This document shows positions 27,479 through 36,016 of a stretch of DNA of 64,000 bases, piece by piece (within the stretch, counting starts at the first letter, position 1; each line of letters starts with the position of its first letter). Both the position numbers and the translations under genes were made by a program. The notes below the pieces were generated by a model. The model was not told the origin of the DNA. It saw nothing but the letters and a program-made list of their open reading frames with translations, and did no database searches. Source of the stretch: an uncultured Clostridia bacterium. Lineage in GTDB: Bacteria; Bacillota; Clostridia; Oscillospirales; Acutalibacteraceae. The stretch covers positions 1 through 64,000 of the forward strand of contig CANQUV010000011.1 in NCBI GenBank assembly GCA_947627135.1. Reading direction: 5' to 3'.

Positions 27479-27524
27479 TAGATTTTTAAAAAATAATGAA
27501 AATAAAAAGGAGAAATTAGCCCAT

Positions 27525-27690
27525 TGGCCGGCGTCAAGAAATTTTTCGGTTAATTTTTATGAAACCTGTTTTATAATTTTAGGTAGATTTCACCGACACT
27601 GACCTAAACAAGGGCTGCTCACCCTATGATTCTCGGTCGTTTTTTGAAAAAAGCGACACACAAACTTTTATTTTTTTACTGTAAAATATT
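27525..27690. repeat. Structured intergenic repeat copy
   Basis: This stretch upstream of the trp promoter codes for nothing I can support. It holds a hairpin GTCGTTTTTTGAAAAAAGCGAC followed by ACACAAACTTTTATTTTTTT (about 27640-27680). Read on the minus strand, it also has CGACCGAGAATC...GGGTGAGCAGCCC and ACAGGTTTCATAAAAATTAACC, which resemble the repeat units in the feo locus. Confidence 0.4.
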
Positions 27691-27692
27691 TT

Positions 27693-28256
27693 TTATTTTT
27701 CCTTTATTTCTTTTATCACTCGTGCCGGGTTTCCGCCGATTACTACATTGTCACCAAAGCTTTTTGTTACTACTGCCCCTGACGCCACCACAACATTATT
27801 TCCCAAGGTTACTCCAGGATTTATTGTAGCGTGTCCGCCGATCCAACAATTATCGCCGATAGTAATAGGTTTTCCGTATTCTAAGCCCTTTTCGCACCTA
27901 TCAACCGGGTCAAGCGGATGTGTTGCAGCATATAGCCCAACTTGAGGAGCCATAAAACAGTTTTTACCTATGCGGATTTCACAAACATCAAGAAAAACAC
28001 AATTATAGTTTGCGTAAAAATTCTCACCTACATAAATATTTTTTCCATAATCGCAGTTTAAGGTAGGTTCTATATAAATATTATCTCCGCAGCCGCCAAA
28101 GAGTTCTTTTAAAATTTTTGTTCTTTCTTCAAGATTTTCAATAGATGAATGATTAAATTTTTCTGTAAGTAACCGAGCTTCTTTTCTCATTTGAACAAGT
28201 TCAGGATCTTTATCATTATAAAGCTCACCATTAATCATTTTCTCTCTTTCAGTCAT
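27693..28256 (-). CDS. Sugar O-acetyltransferase (maltose/galactoside acetyltransferase family)
   Basis: 187 residues. The N-terminal Mac domain ([28 protein letters not shown]) precedes a left-handed beta-helix of hexapeptide repeats. The catalytic His lies in YAATHPLDP and [34 protein letters not shown] is conserved. It acetylates maltose, glucose or galactosides with acetyl-CoA, possibly to detoxify excess sugar. Nearness to the alpha-amylase gene may be functional. The ATG follows AGGAAG. Confidence 0.92.
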   Translation of the reverse strand: MTEREKMINGELYNDKDPELVQMRKEARLLTEKFNHSSIENLEERTKILKELFGGCGDNIYIEPTLNCDYGKNIYVGENFYANYNCVFLDVCEIRIGKNCFMAPQVGLYAATHPLDPVDRCEKGLEYGKPITIGDNCWIGGHATINPGVTLGNNVVVASGAVVTKSFGDNVVIGGNPARVIKEIKEK

Positions 28257-28310
28257 ATTATATCTTCCTTTTTTATTTTATATTATTTATATGTAAAAAG
28301 TTTATTTGCA

Positions 28311-28340
28311 GAGAAAAAGGAACGGCTCCCCGTTCCTTTT
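28311..28340 (-). terminator. Terminator of the alpha-amylase gene
   Basis: AAAGGAACGG and CCGTTCCTTT pair perfectly around CTCC. On the minus strand the stem is followed by TTTTTCTC. Confidence 0.8.
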
Positions 28341-28404
28341 CCTCTGCTTAAAACTTCTAAAAATATATAATGTCCAATAGTTATAAATCAAACTAATTTA
28401 TTAT

Positions 28405-30657
28405 TTATTTTAGATATGTACCGTTTTCACCGATTTTGCCTGATATCCCTGTAAAACCGGGAGCACAACATACATAAACTCTTGCGTTACCTGTTGATAT
28501 TGAAGGCACTGTAAGTGTTCCGCCTGAAACATTTTTAATATCACCGGTTACGGCATCAATATAAGTACCGTTAGGAATGTTCTTAAATGTTGCACCGCCT
28601 GAAACTGTTATCAATGCAAGGCTATCAACATTTTGATCAGTATAACGACGAATATAAGCCATATTACCGTCTACATAAGTATTTGATTTTGTATATTGAC
28701 CTTTTTGCAGAGCAGGTACGGCCTGACGAATCAGGTTAAGCTGTCTTAAATGAACTGCAAGAGGTGAATTTAATGTTTGTGCAACTTTGCCGTTAGCCGT
28801 GTACTTGCCGAAATCAGAAGTTGTTACGGAGCCTTCAAGGTAATCACCATAATAAGCACGACCTGTTGTACTTAAAGGAGCCTTCGGACCCACATCCATT
28901 GGAACGCCTGCCTGGAACTGAACTTCACTGCCGTAATAAAGGCATGGAATACCACGGAACGTAAACAAAAGTGAAAGGTTTTCTGCCCAAGCCTGTTCTC
29001 CGCCAGTATAACGATTATCCATATTCGGACCGTAGTCGTGTGAATCTACATAAGTTACATTCCAACTGGAATCGTTGTAATAAGGATCTTCTTCCAAAGC
29101 ACGCTGGAATGCGTTGCCTGCATTACCAAAGTTCCAATGCATAGGAAAGTCGATAACACCTGTTCCGTTTGCTTTGCTGTAATCAGGAGTATGATATTGG
29201 ATACCGTTCAAGTAAACATTCTGTGAGGTAGGCTGCTCGTTTGTTTTCTCGTTGCTTGCATAATGCTGATAGGTTAAATCAACATTAGTTTCCCAATTAT
29301 TGCCGAGCGCACCTTTATACATACTGTCAGTTTCAGCCCAAGTATAGAACGGTGCAGAAATTGCAGGAATATTATGATTCCAGAATTCACTTACACGGGT
29401 ACAAACTTCACCGAATACAAAGAAGTTTTTACCCCCTGTTGCCTGCCATGACGGGAAGAAGAATTGGTTAAGTGTAAGTCTTGAAACATGCTTTTCAGTA
29501 TCCATTCTAAATGCGTCAACGCCCATTGAAATGTAGTTGTTATAACATTCATTAAGATAATTTGCAACAACAGGGTTTTCTGTATTTATATCAACACAGT
29601 CACCGTCAATTTGACCTGTCTGAACAGTAGGACTTTCCCAACTTAAATCTTTAAAATGATGATAATAATTATTTGTATCGTGCTTTGAAGAACTCAACAC
29701 ACCTGTATCTTTTATGATATTAAGTCTTGCCTGATATTGTGTATTACCATCCATACTTGCATAATTAGGAAATGTTTTTGCAAAATCAGAATCAGGAATA
29801 ACTTTCATAGAACTTATGTTTGCCAAATCCTGAATAGTATTGTACTCTTTTGTAAACATAGGTCCAAGGAAAGATTCTCCGAAGTTGCCTGTATGGTTAA
29901 TAACAACGTCTTGAACAAGTTTCATACCCTTTGCATGAACTGCGTCAATAAGGTCTTGAAATGTTGCTCCGGAGCTTTCATATCTTGCATCAACAGTTGA
30001 AAAATCAAACGCATGGTAGCCGTGATAATCGTAGCCTGATGCATTTGTTACAACAGGAGTTATCCAAATTGCAGTAAAGCCGAGAGCCTTAATATAATCC
30101 AGCTTATCTATAAGACCTTTAAAATCGCCTCTCCATGCAGGGTCTGTATCAGGGTTATTTGCACTTTTATCGTCCCAGCAGTGAACATTGTTTCCCGTGT
30201 CGCCATCATAAAAACGAGTAGTAATTACAAAGTAAATGCTCTCTTCACGAAAATCGGTAAGCTCATTTATCTGGTCAGGGTCTGTTGACCATCTGCCGTT
30301 CTTATAATACCATTCACCTGTGTTTCTTGTCAGTTCTCTGCTTTGAACACCGTTATCAACAAACATAAGGTTAATTTTTGTAACATTGTTAAAACTGTAT
30401 GTGTACCAATTAGCCCTTGCTTCTTTTTGCATTAACGGACCTGGATATGCTGTTTGGATGTTTGATGGCAAACTGTTCCAGTAATAAATATTCGGAGCCG
30501 TTTTGCTTTCAGTATAATAGTGAATTGTTATACCGGTAGATGCTTCTGCCTCTGCTTCTTCTGTTTCAGCAGCACTTACATTAAAAGCAAGAACTGAAAC
30601 ACTGCATAAAACAGCAATAATAAGCAAAAGAGAAATGATTTTTGAAAACCTTTTCAT
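28405..30657 (-). CDS. Secreted GH13 alpha-amylase with N-terminal starch-binding module
   Basis: 750 residues from the ATG at 30657 (AGGAGG upstream). A signal peptide (1-29) and acidic spacer precede a CBM26-like module (about 42-128, with NIYYWNSLPSN and PGPLM). The GH13 domain follows with region I DVVINHTG (250-257), region II GVDAFRMDTEKH (nucleophile Asp386), region III FVFGEV (acid/base Glu417) and region IV YVDSHD (Asp541), so the catalytic triad is complete. The C-terminal beta-domain (about 660-750) carries no anchor or dockerin that I recognise. It should hydrolyse starch outside the cell. Confidence 0.95.
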   Translation of the reverse strand: MKRFSKIISLLLIIAVLCSVSVLAFNVSAAETEEAEAEASTGITIHYYTESKTAPNIYYWNSLPSNIQTAYPGPLMQKEARANWYTYSFNNVTKINLMFVDNGVQSRELTRNTGEWYYKNGRWSTDPDQINELTDFREESIYFVITTRFYDGDTGNNVHCWDDKSANNPDTDPAWRGDFKGLIDKLDYIKALGFTAIWITPVVTNASGYDYHGYHAFDFSTVDARYESSGATFQDLIDAVHAKGMKLVQDVVINHTGNFGESFLGPMFTKEYNTIQDLANISSMKVIPDSDFAKTFPNYASMDGNTQYQARLNIIKDTGVLSSSKHDTNNYYHHFKDLSWESPTVQTGQIDGDCVDINTENPVVANYLNECYNNYISMGVDAFRMDTEKHVSRLTLNQFFFPSWQATGGKNFFVFGEVCTRVSEFWNHNIPAISAPFYTWAETDSMYKGALGNNWETNVDLTYQHYASNEKTNEQPTSQNVYLNGIQYHTPDYSKANGTGVIDFPMHWNFGNAGNAFQRALEEDPYYNDSSWNVTYVDSHDYGPNMDNRYTGGEQAWAENLSLLFTFRGIPCLYYGSEVQFQAGVPMDVGPKAPLSTTGRAYYGDYLEGSVTTSDFGKYTANGKVAQTLNSPLAVHLRQLNLIRQAVPALQKGQYTKSNTYVDGNMAYIRRYTDQNVDSLALITVSGGATFKNIPNGTYIDAVTGDIKNVSGGTLTVPSISTGNARVYVCCAPGFTGISGKIGENGTYLK

Positions 30658-30828
30658 TTCAATCCTCCTAAATAATGTATAAAGAATATGCAATAATATT
30701 ATAAATTATGAACAGTTTGTAATATTTCTACTTGAGAATTTTAAACAATTTGCTATGCCAATTTTTTAAAGCTTTTTTTATACAATATGTACAAATAAAT
30801 GGTATATTATTAAATTCCTCAAAAAAAT

Positions 30829-30887
30829 GAGCTGCACAAACTTTAAGCATTAAACATTATCTGACATGCCATAAGTTTATACAGCTC
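30829..30887 (-). terminator. Long-stem terminator of the L,D-transpeptidase gene
   Basis: GAGCTGCACAAACTT (30829-30843) and AAGTTTATACAGCTC (30873-30887) pair over 15 bp with three mismatches. On the minus strand the stem is followed by ATTTTTTT. Confidence 0.75.
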
Positions 30888-30894
30888 TTATTAT

Positions 30895-32091
30895 TTATGT
30901 AACTGTAACGGTAACATCTTTTCTGTCTGTTCTGTACATTGAATCTGTTGCAATATATGAAATTACATATTTTCCGGCTTTATTATTATAAACATGACCT
31001 TTTATTTTTATATTTTCAGTCATATCATTTGAACAGGTATCAATTGCAGTTATATTCTCTAAAAGATTAATTTCTTCTCCCTTTTTTATCTCTATATCTT
31101 TTGCTCCGGTTATTACAGGCTTTTGGCTGTTATAAGGATTGTTTTCATCTTCATCGGTAGGATCCCATCCGTTTGATAAATCAGTAATATGCATGCTTTC
31201 AGGTCTGCCTAACGGTCCCGGATCGTCATCATCGTAGACCTCAACCTCGGTGCCTATATCACAGTTATCATAAATCCATTTTGTATCGGCAACGGCCATT
31301 CTTATACATCCCATTGAAGCACTTGTTCCCAGCTTATTGTATTCGTCAACCTCTAAAGTATCTGATTCCGCATTAAAATACGGAACTGAATGGAACAAAT
31401 AATCCCCTGAAAATCCGCTTACATATTTTCCGTAAACATCACCGAAAAGTGGATTCCAGTCAGCTTTATAATATATGCTGAAATTTCCCGTAATTGTACC
31501 GCCGTCTGCTCCGCTTGAGCAAATCATAGACCTTACTGGAATTGTATATTCTCCGTTTTGGTCATAAGTATAAACAGTAACGCAATTTTCCTGTCTGTTC
31601 ACCTTTATGGAATAAATCATTTTACTGCCGTCGAAGTTTTTTATGTTATTTTCAAGAATACTTTGGTTAGCAATCAAAGCAGTAGAATACGATAATTGGT
31701 TTTCTTCGTTTTCAATTACTTTTACACTGCACTCTATTTTACTTTCATCGTTTTCTATAATAATGTTAGTTACTCCTTCTTTTATGGCATCCACCCTGCC
31801 TGCATCATCTACACTTGCAATACTTTCGTCTTCGCTGGACCATTTCACTTTTTCCATTTGTTCTTCGGAAATGCCGTCTATGCTTATAATTTCAGCGTCT
31901 CCCACTTCAAGAATAAGCACCTCTTCAACCACAGAATTATTTAAAACAAACTCTGAAATATTGCCTGCCGTATCTTTCTGTGTTTCATTAATTATATTTT
32001 GTTGATTATTTTCTTCACTATTTTCGCATCCACAGCTTACAAGACACAGGCTAAAAGCTATACAAAAAATAAAACAAAGAATTTTTTTCAT
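30895..32091 (-). CDS. L,D-transpeptidase (YkuD) lipoprotein with Ig-like domains
   Basis: 398 residues from the ATG at 32091 (AGGTGG upstream). The lipoprotein signal ends at LVSC. A BIG2-like Ig domain (about 55-125; EEQMEKVKWSSEDESIASVDDAGRVDAIKEG) precedes a YkuD domain (about 150-290) with LFHSVPYF and the catalytic cysteine in GTSASMGCIRM. A second Ig-like domain (about 320-398) ends the protein. It should form 3-3 cross-links in peptidoglycan. It has its own terminator and is monocistronic. Confidence 0.92.
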   Translation of the reverse strand: MKKILCFIFCIAFSLCLVSCGCENSEENNQQNIINETQKDTAGNISEFVLNNSVVEEVLILEVGDAEIISIDGISEEQMEKVKWSSEDESIASVDDAGRVDAIKEGVTNIIIENDESKIECSVKVIENEENQLSYSTALIANQSILENNIKNFDGSKMIYSIKVNRQENCVTVYTYDQNGEYTIPVRSMICSSGADGGTITGNFSIYYKADWNPLFGDVYGKYVSGFSGDYLFHSVPYFNAESDTLEVDEYNKLGTSASMGCIRMAVADTKWIYDNCDIGTEVEVYDDDDPGPLGRPESMHITDLSNGWDPTDEDENNPYNSQKPVITGAKDIEIKKGEEINLLENITAIDTCSNDMTENIKIKGHVYNNKAGKYVISYIATDSMYRTDRKDVTVTVT

Positions 32092-32256
32092 AAAATCCAC
32101 CTATAATTAGTATAAGTTAATTTTATAACTTTTAAAGATATTTATCAAGTTTTATTTAATTTTTCAGTATTATGTGGTATAATACGAGAGAAATATTTTG
32201 AATTATTACCAAATGTAACAAAAATGTAAATATTTAAATGAAAAACAGGTGAAGAT

Positions 32257-32790
32257 ATGGCGCATCCTATTAAACACTTTATCACTATTACCAAACACAG
32301 ACACAAGGTAATAGCTAACTGTTTCAAAGCTGGAATATTCTGGCAGGGATTAAAACATGATTTATCAAAATACACTCCTACTGAATTTATACCCGGAGCA
32401 AAGTATTATCAGGGAACACGCTCACCCAATGAGGGGGAACGTGAAGTATATGGATATTCAAAAGCCTGGATGCATCATAAAGGAAGAAACAGACATCATT
32501 TTGAATATTGGACTGATTACAATCACGAAACACGAAAAGTTACAGCAATAGAAATGCCCAGAAAATATGTTATTGAAATGGTTTGCGACAGAATTGCGGC
32601 AAGCAAAATATATAACGGAAAAAATTATACCGACCGCTGTCCCCTGGAATATTTTTTAAAAGCGAAGTGCAAACGTTTTATAAATGAAAAGACCTCTGAA
32701 GAATTGGAATTTTTGCTGACAATGCTTGCAGAGAAGGGAGAAAAAGAAACATTTTCTTACATTAAAAATGTATATAAAAAAGGGAAATGA
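32257..32790 (+). CDS. DUF5662 family protein
   Basis: 177 residues, soluble and basic, rich in histidine: HFITITKHRHKV, FWQGLKHDLSKYTPTEF, WMHHKGRNRHHFEYW. The conserved His/Asp residues in these blocks suggest a metal-binding HD-like helical fold, as in the DUF5662 family of Firmicutes and phages. The biochemical role is unknown. The start ATG follows AGGTGAAGAT. Monocistronic. Confidence 0.85.
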   Translation: MAHPIKHFITITKHRHKVIANCFKAGIFWQGLKHDLSKYTPTEFIPGAKYYQGTRSPNEGEREVYGYSKAWMHHKGRNRHHFEYWTDYNHETRKVTAIEMPRKYVIEMVCDRIAASKIYNGKNYTDRCPLEYFLKAKCKRFINEKTSEELEFLLTMLAEKGEKETFSYIKNVYKKGK

Positions 32791-32816
32791 ATTATATAAA
32801 GTTTTAAGATTTACAC

Positions 32817-33032
32817 TCAGGCAGAGATTTTTAAATTTCTGCTTTTATTTTTATGGTATTTGCTATAAGCAACAGGATTTTTCTGCCTCACTTTTTTTAT
32901 TTTTCTTTCTCTTTCTTCTGCACATTGTGCAACAAGCACTCCCTTATGAATTACTGATTGTTTAGGAAACACCATTTTATAAACCTTTTTAAAAAAATAT
33001 GCTATAAAAACAAATATACAAAAATTAAGCAT
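32817..33032 (-). CDS. Small membrane-anchored basic protein, unknown
   Basis: 71 residues: an N-terminal hydrophobic helix (about 2-14, LNFCIFVFIAYFF), then a strongly basic tail (EERERKIKKVRQKN, KYHKNKSRNLK). The ATG has a good AAGGAGA ribosome binding site at 7-nt spacing, which is the main reason to call it. Its 3' end overlaps the terminator of the convergent DUF5662 gene, which weakens the call. No family recognised. Confidence 0.4.
   Translation of the reverse strand: MLNFCIFVFIAYFFKKVYKMVFPKQSVIHKGVLVAQCAEERERKIKKVRQKNPVAYSKYHKNKSRNLKISA
32821..32850 (+). terminator. Terminator of the DUF5662 gene
   Basis: GCAGAGATTT and AAATTTCTGC (one mismatch) form a stem, followed by TTTTATTTTTAT. 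Confidence 0.65.
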
Positions 33033-33110
33033 TTTTATCTCTCCTTAACATTTGTTTCTATTTATATTATAGGCTTAAGAGTGTCCCATAAAACTCCCAG
33101 TTGCTTTAAA

Positions 33111-33149
33111 ATGATAAAACCCGGCACAATAAGTGTCGGGTTTTATCAT
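33111..33149. terminator. Long bidirectional terminator
   Basis: ATGATAAAACCCGGCAC and GTGTCGGGTTTTATCAT pair over 17 bp with a single G-T wobble around a 5-nt loop. It serves the minus-strand gene ending at 33170. Confidence 0.85.
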
Positions 33150-33169
33150 TATGTAGCTATTTTTAATTA

Positions 33170-34387
33170 CTATTCAGCTTCTATATCTACCGGAGAATCT
33201 GTCTTTACTGCTTCTGGTGAAAACATTTTTTCAAGTGTGGCCTTATCCGCTGTTCCTGTTTCTTCAATTCCGTTTTGTTTTTGAAATGCCTTTACTGCAC
33301 TTTCGGTGGTTTGTCCGTAAAATCCTGTAATGTTTTCCGGATCGCTTACATATCCCAGGTCTTTAAGTCTGGTCTGCATTGCTTTAACATTATCATTTTC
33401 ATCTTCAAGCACAAATCCCTCATCAGGAATAGTAATGTTATATTGCTTTATCAAATCTTTATCCTCAGTGCTTTGGGTTGCCGCCGTACTTTCACTGGAA
33501 TACATAAAATCAACCATAGACTGTAAATTTTTCAGAGCTGTCATACCGTGTCTGGACATATTTGCAAGAGGAATTTCCATCACTTTGTTTGATTTTACTG
33601 CCGAAAGATTTTTTAAAGTTTTATCAGCTTTAAGCTTATCAAGAGTTGCTTTATCCGAATAGAAAATATATGTTGGATTACTTATATTAAGGCTTGCCTC
33701 TTGAACATTTTTAGACTCGTCTTCTACTGCTACATTGACTGCGCCTGTGTAACTTAAAAGCAGGTCTGCAAAAGTATCTTTTCCTGCAATTTTAAGTTGA
33801 TTTTCTTCTGTATAAATATAGCAAACCGTGTTTAGAATAGATCCGCTTGAATATTTTGTTTTTATATCTTCCATTGAATTTATAAGATTATTATATGCAT
33901 CTTCACCTTTTGCCTTTCCGGTATTTTCTCCGCCGAGTATTGTTCCAAGGCTTCTGTAAACGGTTTTAAGCTCATCGGATGTTTCAGCTGACACCATTTT
34001 TATAACCTTAATACCGTTATCTTCCAATGTTTTTTGTGTGTTTTCATCTAAATTTTCATCACAAAAAACAACATCGGTTTCATTTGTTATTATAATTGCC
34101 GTATCTGGAGTACTTTCACTTCCCACAGAGGGAACAACACTTAATTCCTCCTGTGTAACAGAATCTGATTTCCCAACCATTTTAACATCATAGCCTATAC
34201 AGGATATAATATCAGCAATATTGTCTGATAGCACAACAATATTTTCAGGTTCCTTTTCAAATGTTATGTTTCCTACCGTAACCGGATAATCTAAGTTTTC
34301 CTGACCGCAGCCCGTAACTCCCAACGCTGTTAAAACAAGCATACACGAAAGTATAAATGCAATAATTTTTCTTTTAGCACAACCCAT
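33170..34387 (-). CDS. Periplasmic-binding-type lipoprotein fused to a peptidoglycan-binding domain
   Basis: 405 residues from the ATG at 34387 (GGAGG upstream). The lipobox is VTGC. Residues about 30-300 form a BtuF/FecB-like helical-backbone metal receptor domain (PENIVVLSDNIADIISCIGYDVKMVG, GSESTPDTAIII, IPLANMSRHGMTALKNLQSM). Residues about 310-390 form a PG_binding_1 domain (DNVKAMQTRLKDLGYV, ITGFYGQTTESAVKAFQKQNGI). No ABC permease or ATPase lies nearby. It may tether an iron- or corrinoid-type receptor to the wall, or act as a sensor. The fusion is unusual. Confidence 0.85.
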   Translation of the reverse strand: MGCAKRKIIAFILSCMLVLTALGVTGCGQENLDYPVTVGNITFEKEPENIVVLSDNIADIISCIGYDVKMVGKSDSVTQEELSVVPSVGSESTPDTAIIITNETDVVFCDENLDENTQKTLEDNGIKVIKMVSAETSDELKTVYRSLGTILGGENTGKAKGEDAYNNLINSMEDIKTKYSSGSILNTVCYIYTEENQLKIAGKDTFADLLLSYTGAVNVAVEDESKNVQEASLNISNPTYIFYSDKATLDKLKADKTLKNLSAVKSNKVMEIPLANMSRHGMTALKNLQSMVDFMYSSESTAATQSTEDKDLIKQYNITIPDEGFVLEDENDNVKAMQTRLKDLGYVSDPENITGFYGQTTESAVKAFQKQNGIEETGTADKATLEKMFSPEAVKTDSPVDIEAE

Positions 34388-34426
34388 ATTTACCTCCACA
34401 AAATTAGTAAATTAATGTTATATATT

Positions 34427-35656
34427 TTAACAAAATAATGACTTAACAAACTGCTTTGCACATCTCGGTGAACGACCTCCCCTTGAAAGTGCAAATCTTT
34501 CTGCTTTAAGAGCAAGTTCCTGCTCTGATAATTTAATTTTATTCTTTTTGGCAAGTTCAAAAACGATTTTAAGGAACTCATCCTTTTGCGGAATCCCGAA
34601 ATATACAGAAAGCCCGAATCTGTCTGATAATGACAGAGTTTCTTCCATATTATCTCTTCTGTTGACATCATCAGTATTTCTGTCTTCCCAAGTTTCCTTA
34701 ACAAGATGCCGTCTGTTGGATGTTGCATATATTAAAGTGTTTTCAGGTCTCGAGGCAAGTCCGCCTTCAAGCACTGCTTTAAGAGAAGTATAGCTTTGAT
34801 CCTGCTTCTGAAAAGAAAGGTCATCAATAAAAATAATAAATTTCATTGGAAGTGCGGCAATTTTATCAACTAAAACCGGAAAATCAATAAGTCTTTCCTT
34901 AGGCATTTCAACAATTCTCAAACCCTTGTCTCTGAATTTGTTTGCTATTGCCTTTACAGTTGAGCTTTTTCCGGTTCCCTTATCACCGTAAAGCAGACAG
35001 TTGTTACAGCTTTTGTTCTCTAAAAATGAAAGAGTGTTTTCAATAACCGTATTTCTTTGCTTTTCGTAGCCAATAAGTGAGGATATGTCAACATTATCAG
35101 GATGAACAACCGGCTGAATATCTCCGTCACGCCAGATAAACGCTCTGTATCTTGCAAATATTCCGCAGCCGTTTTTTCTGTAAAAATCGGCTAACGGATC
35201 AATGTCCTCTCTAAAATCAGCAAAAGCCTGTGCAGGCTTTCCTTTTTTCCATCTGGGAAGAGTATCTGCAACTTCCCTGATTTTATCAATATACTTGTAG
35301 TCATTTAAAATATCGTCAGCACTGAGCGCAGATACAAAATTAATTGCCCTGCAATCTCTGATAACTCCGTCAATTACATTTTGCGGCAATTGATCTGCTT
35401 TTCCTCCTGCTGAAAATTCCGTAAAGCAGTTTTCATCAAACAAGGCCGCCTCGGTCATACAATAGGCAAAATTGTCAGTGTATCCTCTCTGACTGAGCAA
35501 AGAGTAAAAATCACCGTAAGCATTTAAAAATTCAACCGGCTCTTTATCCGCTGATAAAAGCAAGTTGTAAAAAGCCTTGGGAACACTTCTGTTTAAAATA
35601 CCCTTATATATGGAAAGAGACGATAGAAGTAATAGCGACTTTTCCGTTTTATTCAT
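34427..35656 (-). CDS. DUF815 AAA-type ATPase
   Basis: About 409 residues. A helical N-terminal region (1-200) precedes the ATPase core with Walker A LLYGDKGTGKSSTVKA, Walker B KFIIFIDDLSF, sensor ATSNRRHL and an arginine-rich RFGLSVYF segment. DUF815 proteins are DnaA/DnaC-like AAA ATPases of unknown role, widespread in Clostridia. The ATG at 35656 is preferred, as TTGGA lies 9 nt upstream. An ATG at 35665 is possible. Confidence 0.88.
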   Translation of the reverse strand: MNKTEKSLLLLSSLSIYKGILNRSVPKAFYNLLLSADKEPVEFLNAYGDFYSLLSQRGYTDNFAYCMTEAALFDENCFTEFSAGGKADQLPQNVIDGVIRDCRAINFVSALSADDILNDYKYIDKIREVADTLPRWKKGKPAQAFADFREDIDPLADFYRKNGCGIFARYRAFIWRDGDIQPVVHPDNVDISSLIGYEKQRNTVIENTLSFLENKSCNNCLLYGDKGTGKSSTVKAIANKFRDKGLRIVEMPKERLIDFPVLVDKIAALPMKFIIFIDDLSFQKQDQSYTSLKAVLEGGLASRPENTLIYATSNRRHLVKETWEDRNTDDVNRRDNMEETLSLSDRFGLSVYFGIPQKDEFLKIVFELAKKNKIKLSEQELALKAERFALSRGGRSPRCAKQFVKSLFC

Positions 35657-35761
35657 TTTTATCATTCCAATCTTATGATTATTGTACACTCTTTTACTTT
35701 TCAAGTCAACTTAATAAAAGGTTCTACAAATAATAAATTTTTATTTTTTTTAAAAAAAGGG

Positions 35762-35790
35762 TTGCAATTTTAAAATTATGGTGTTATAAT
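35762..35790 (+). promoter_or_regulatory. Promoter of the 5S rRNA gene
   Basis: TTGCAA (35762-35767) and TATAAT (35785-35790) are separated by 17 bp, about 34 bp before the mature 5S end. Confidence 0.85.
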
Positions 35791-35823
35791 AGCAAAGTCG
35801 TTGAAAAACGAAGAAAAATTCAA

Positions 35824-35939
35824 GTTGGTGTTGATGACGCTGAGGGTCCACCTGTTCCCATACCGAACACAGAAGTTAAGCTCAGTAGTGCCGAAGATAG
35901 TTGGCTGGCGACGGCCTGTGAAAATAGGAAGATGCCAAC
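35824..35939 (+). rRNA. rrf: 5S ribosomal RNA
   Basis: The sequence contains the universal 5S segments: GTGTTGATGACGCTGAGG, CCACCTGTTCCCATACCGAA, CACAGAAGTTAAGCTC and the loop-E/helix IV part ending AGGAAGATGCCAAC. GTTGGT (35824-35829) pairs with GCCAAC (35934-35939) as the terminal helix, giving about 116 nt. The gene has its own promoter and terminator and no 16S or 23S gene beside it. Confidence 0.95.
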
Positions 35940-35948
35940 ATTCAAAAG

Positions 35949-35975
35949 TGTCCACCCAATAGGGTGGGCGTTTTT
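35949..35975 (+). terminator. Terminator of the 5S rRNA gene
   Basis: GTCCACCC and GGGTGGGC (one G-T pair) around AATA, followed by GTTTTTT. Confidence 0.9.
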
Positions 35976-36016
35976 TATATATTACAATTTTTATTAATTT
36001 ATTCCGGGAGCTTTTT

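Noticed and set aside
34390..34728. 112-codon minus-strand frame overlapping the DUF815 gene
   Set aside because: It lies in another frame of the conserved ATPase gene and has no ribosome binding site.
35824..35939. tRNA or 16S/23S genes beside the 5S gene
   Set aside because: No TTCGAATC-type T-arm or conserved 16S/23S segment is visible on either side.
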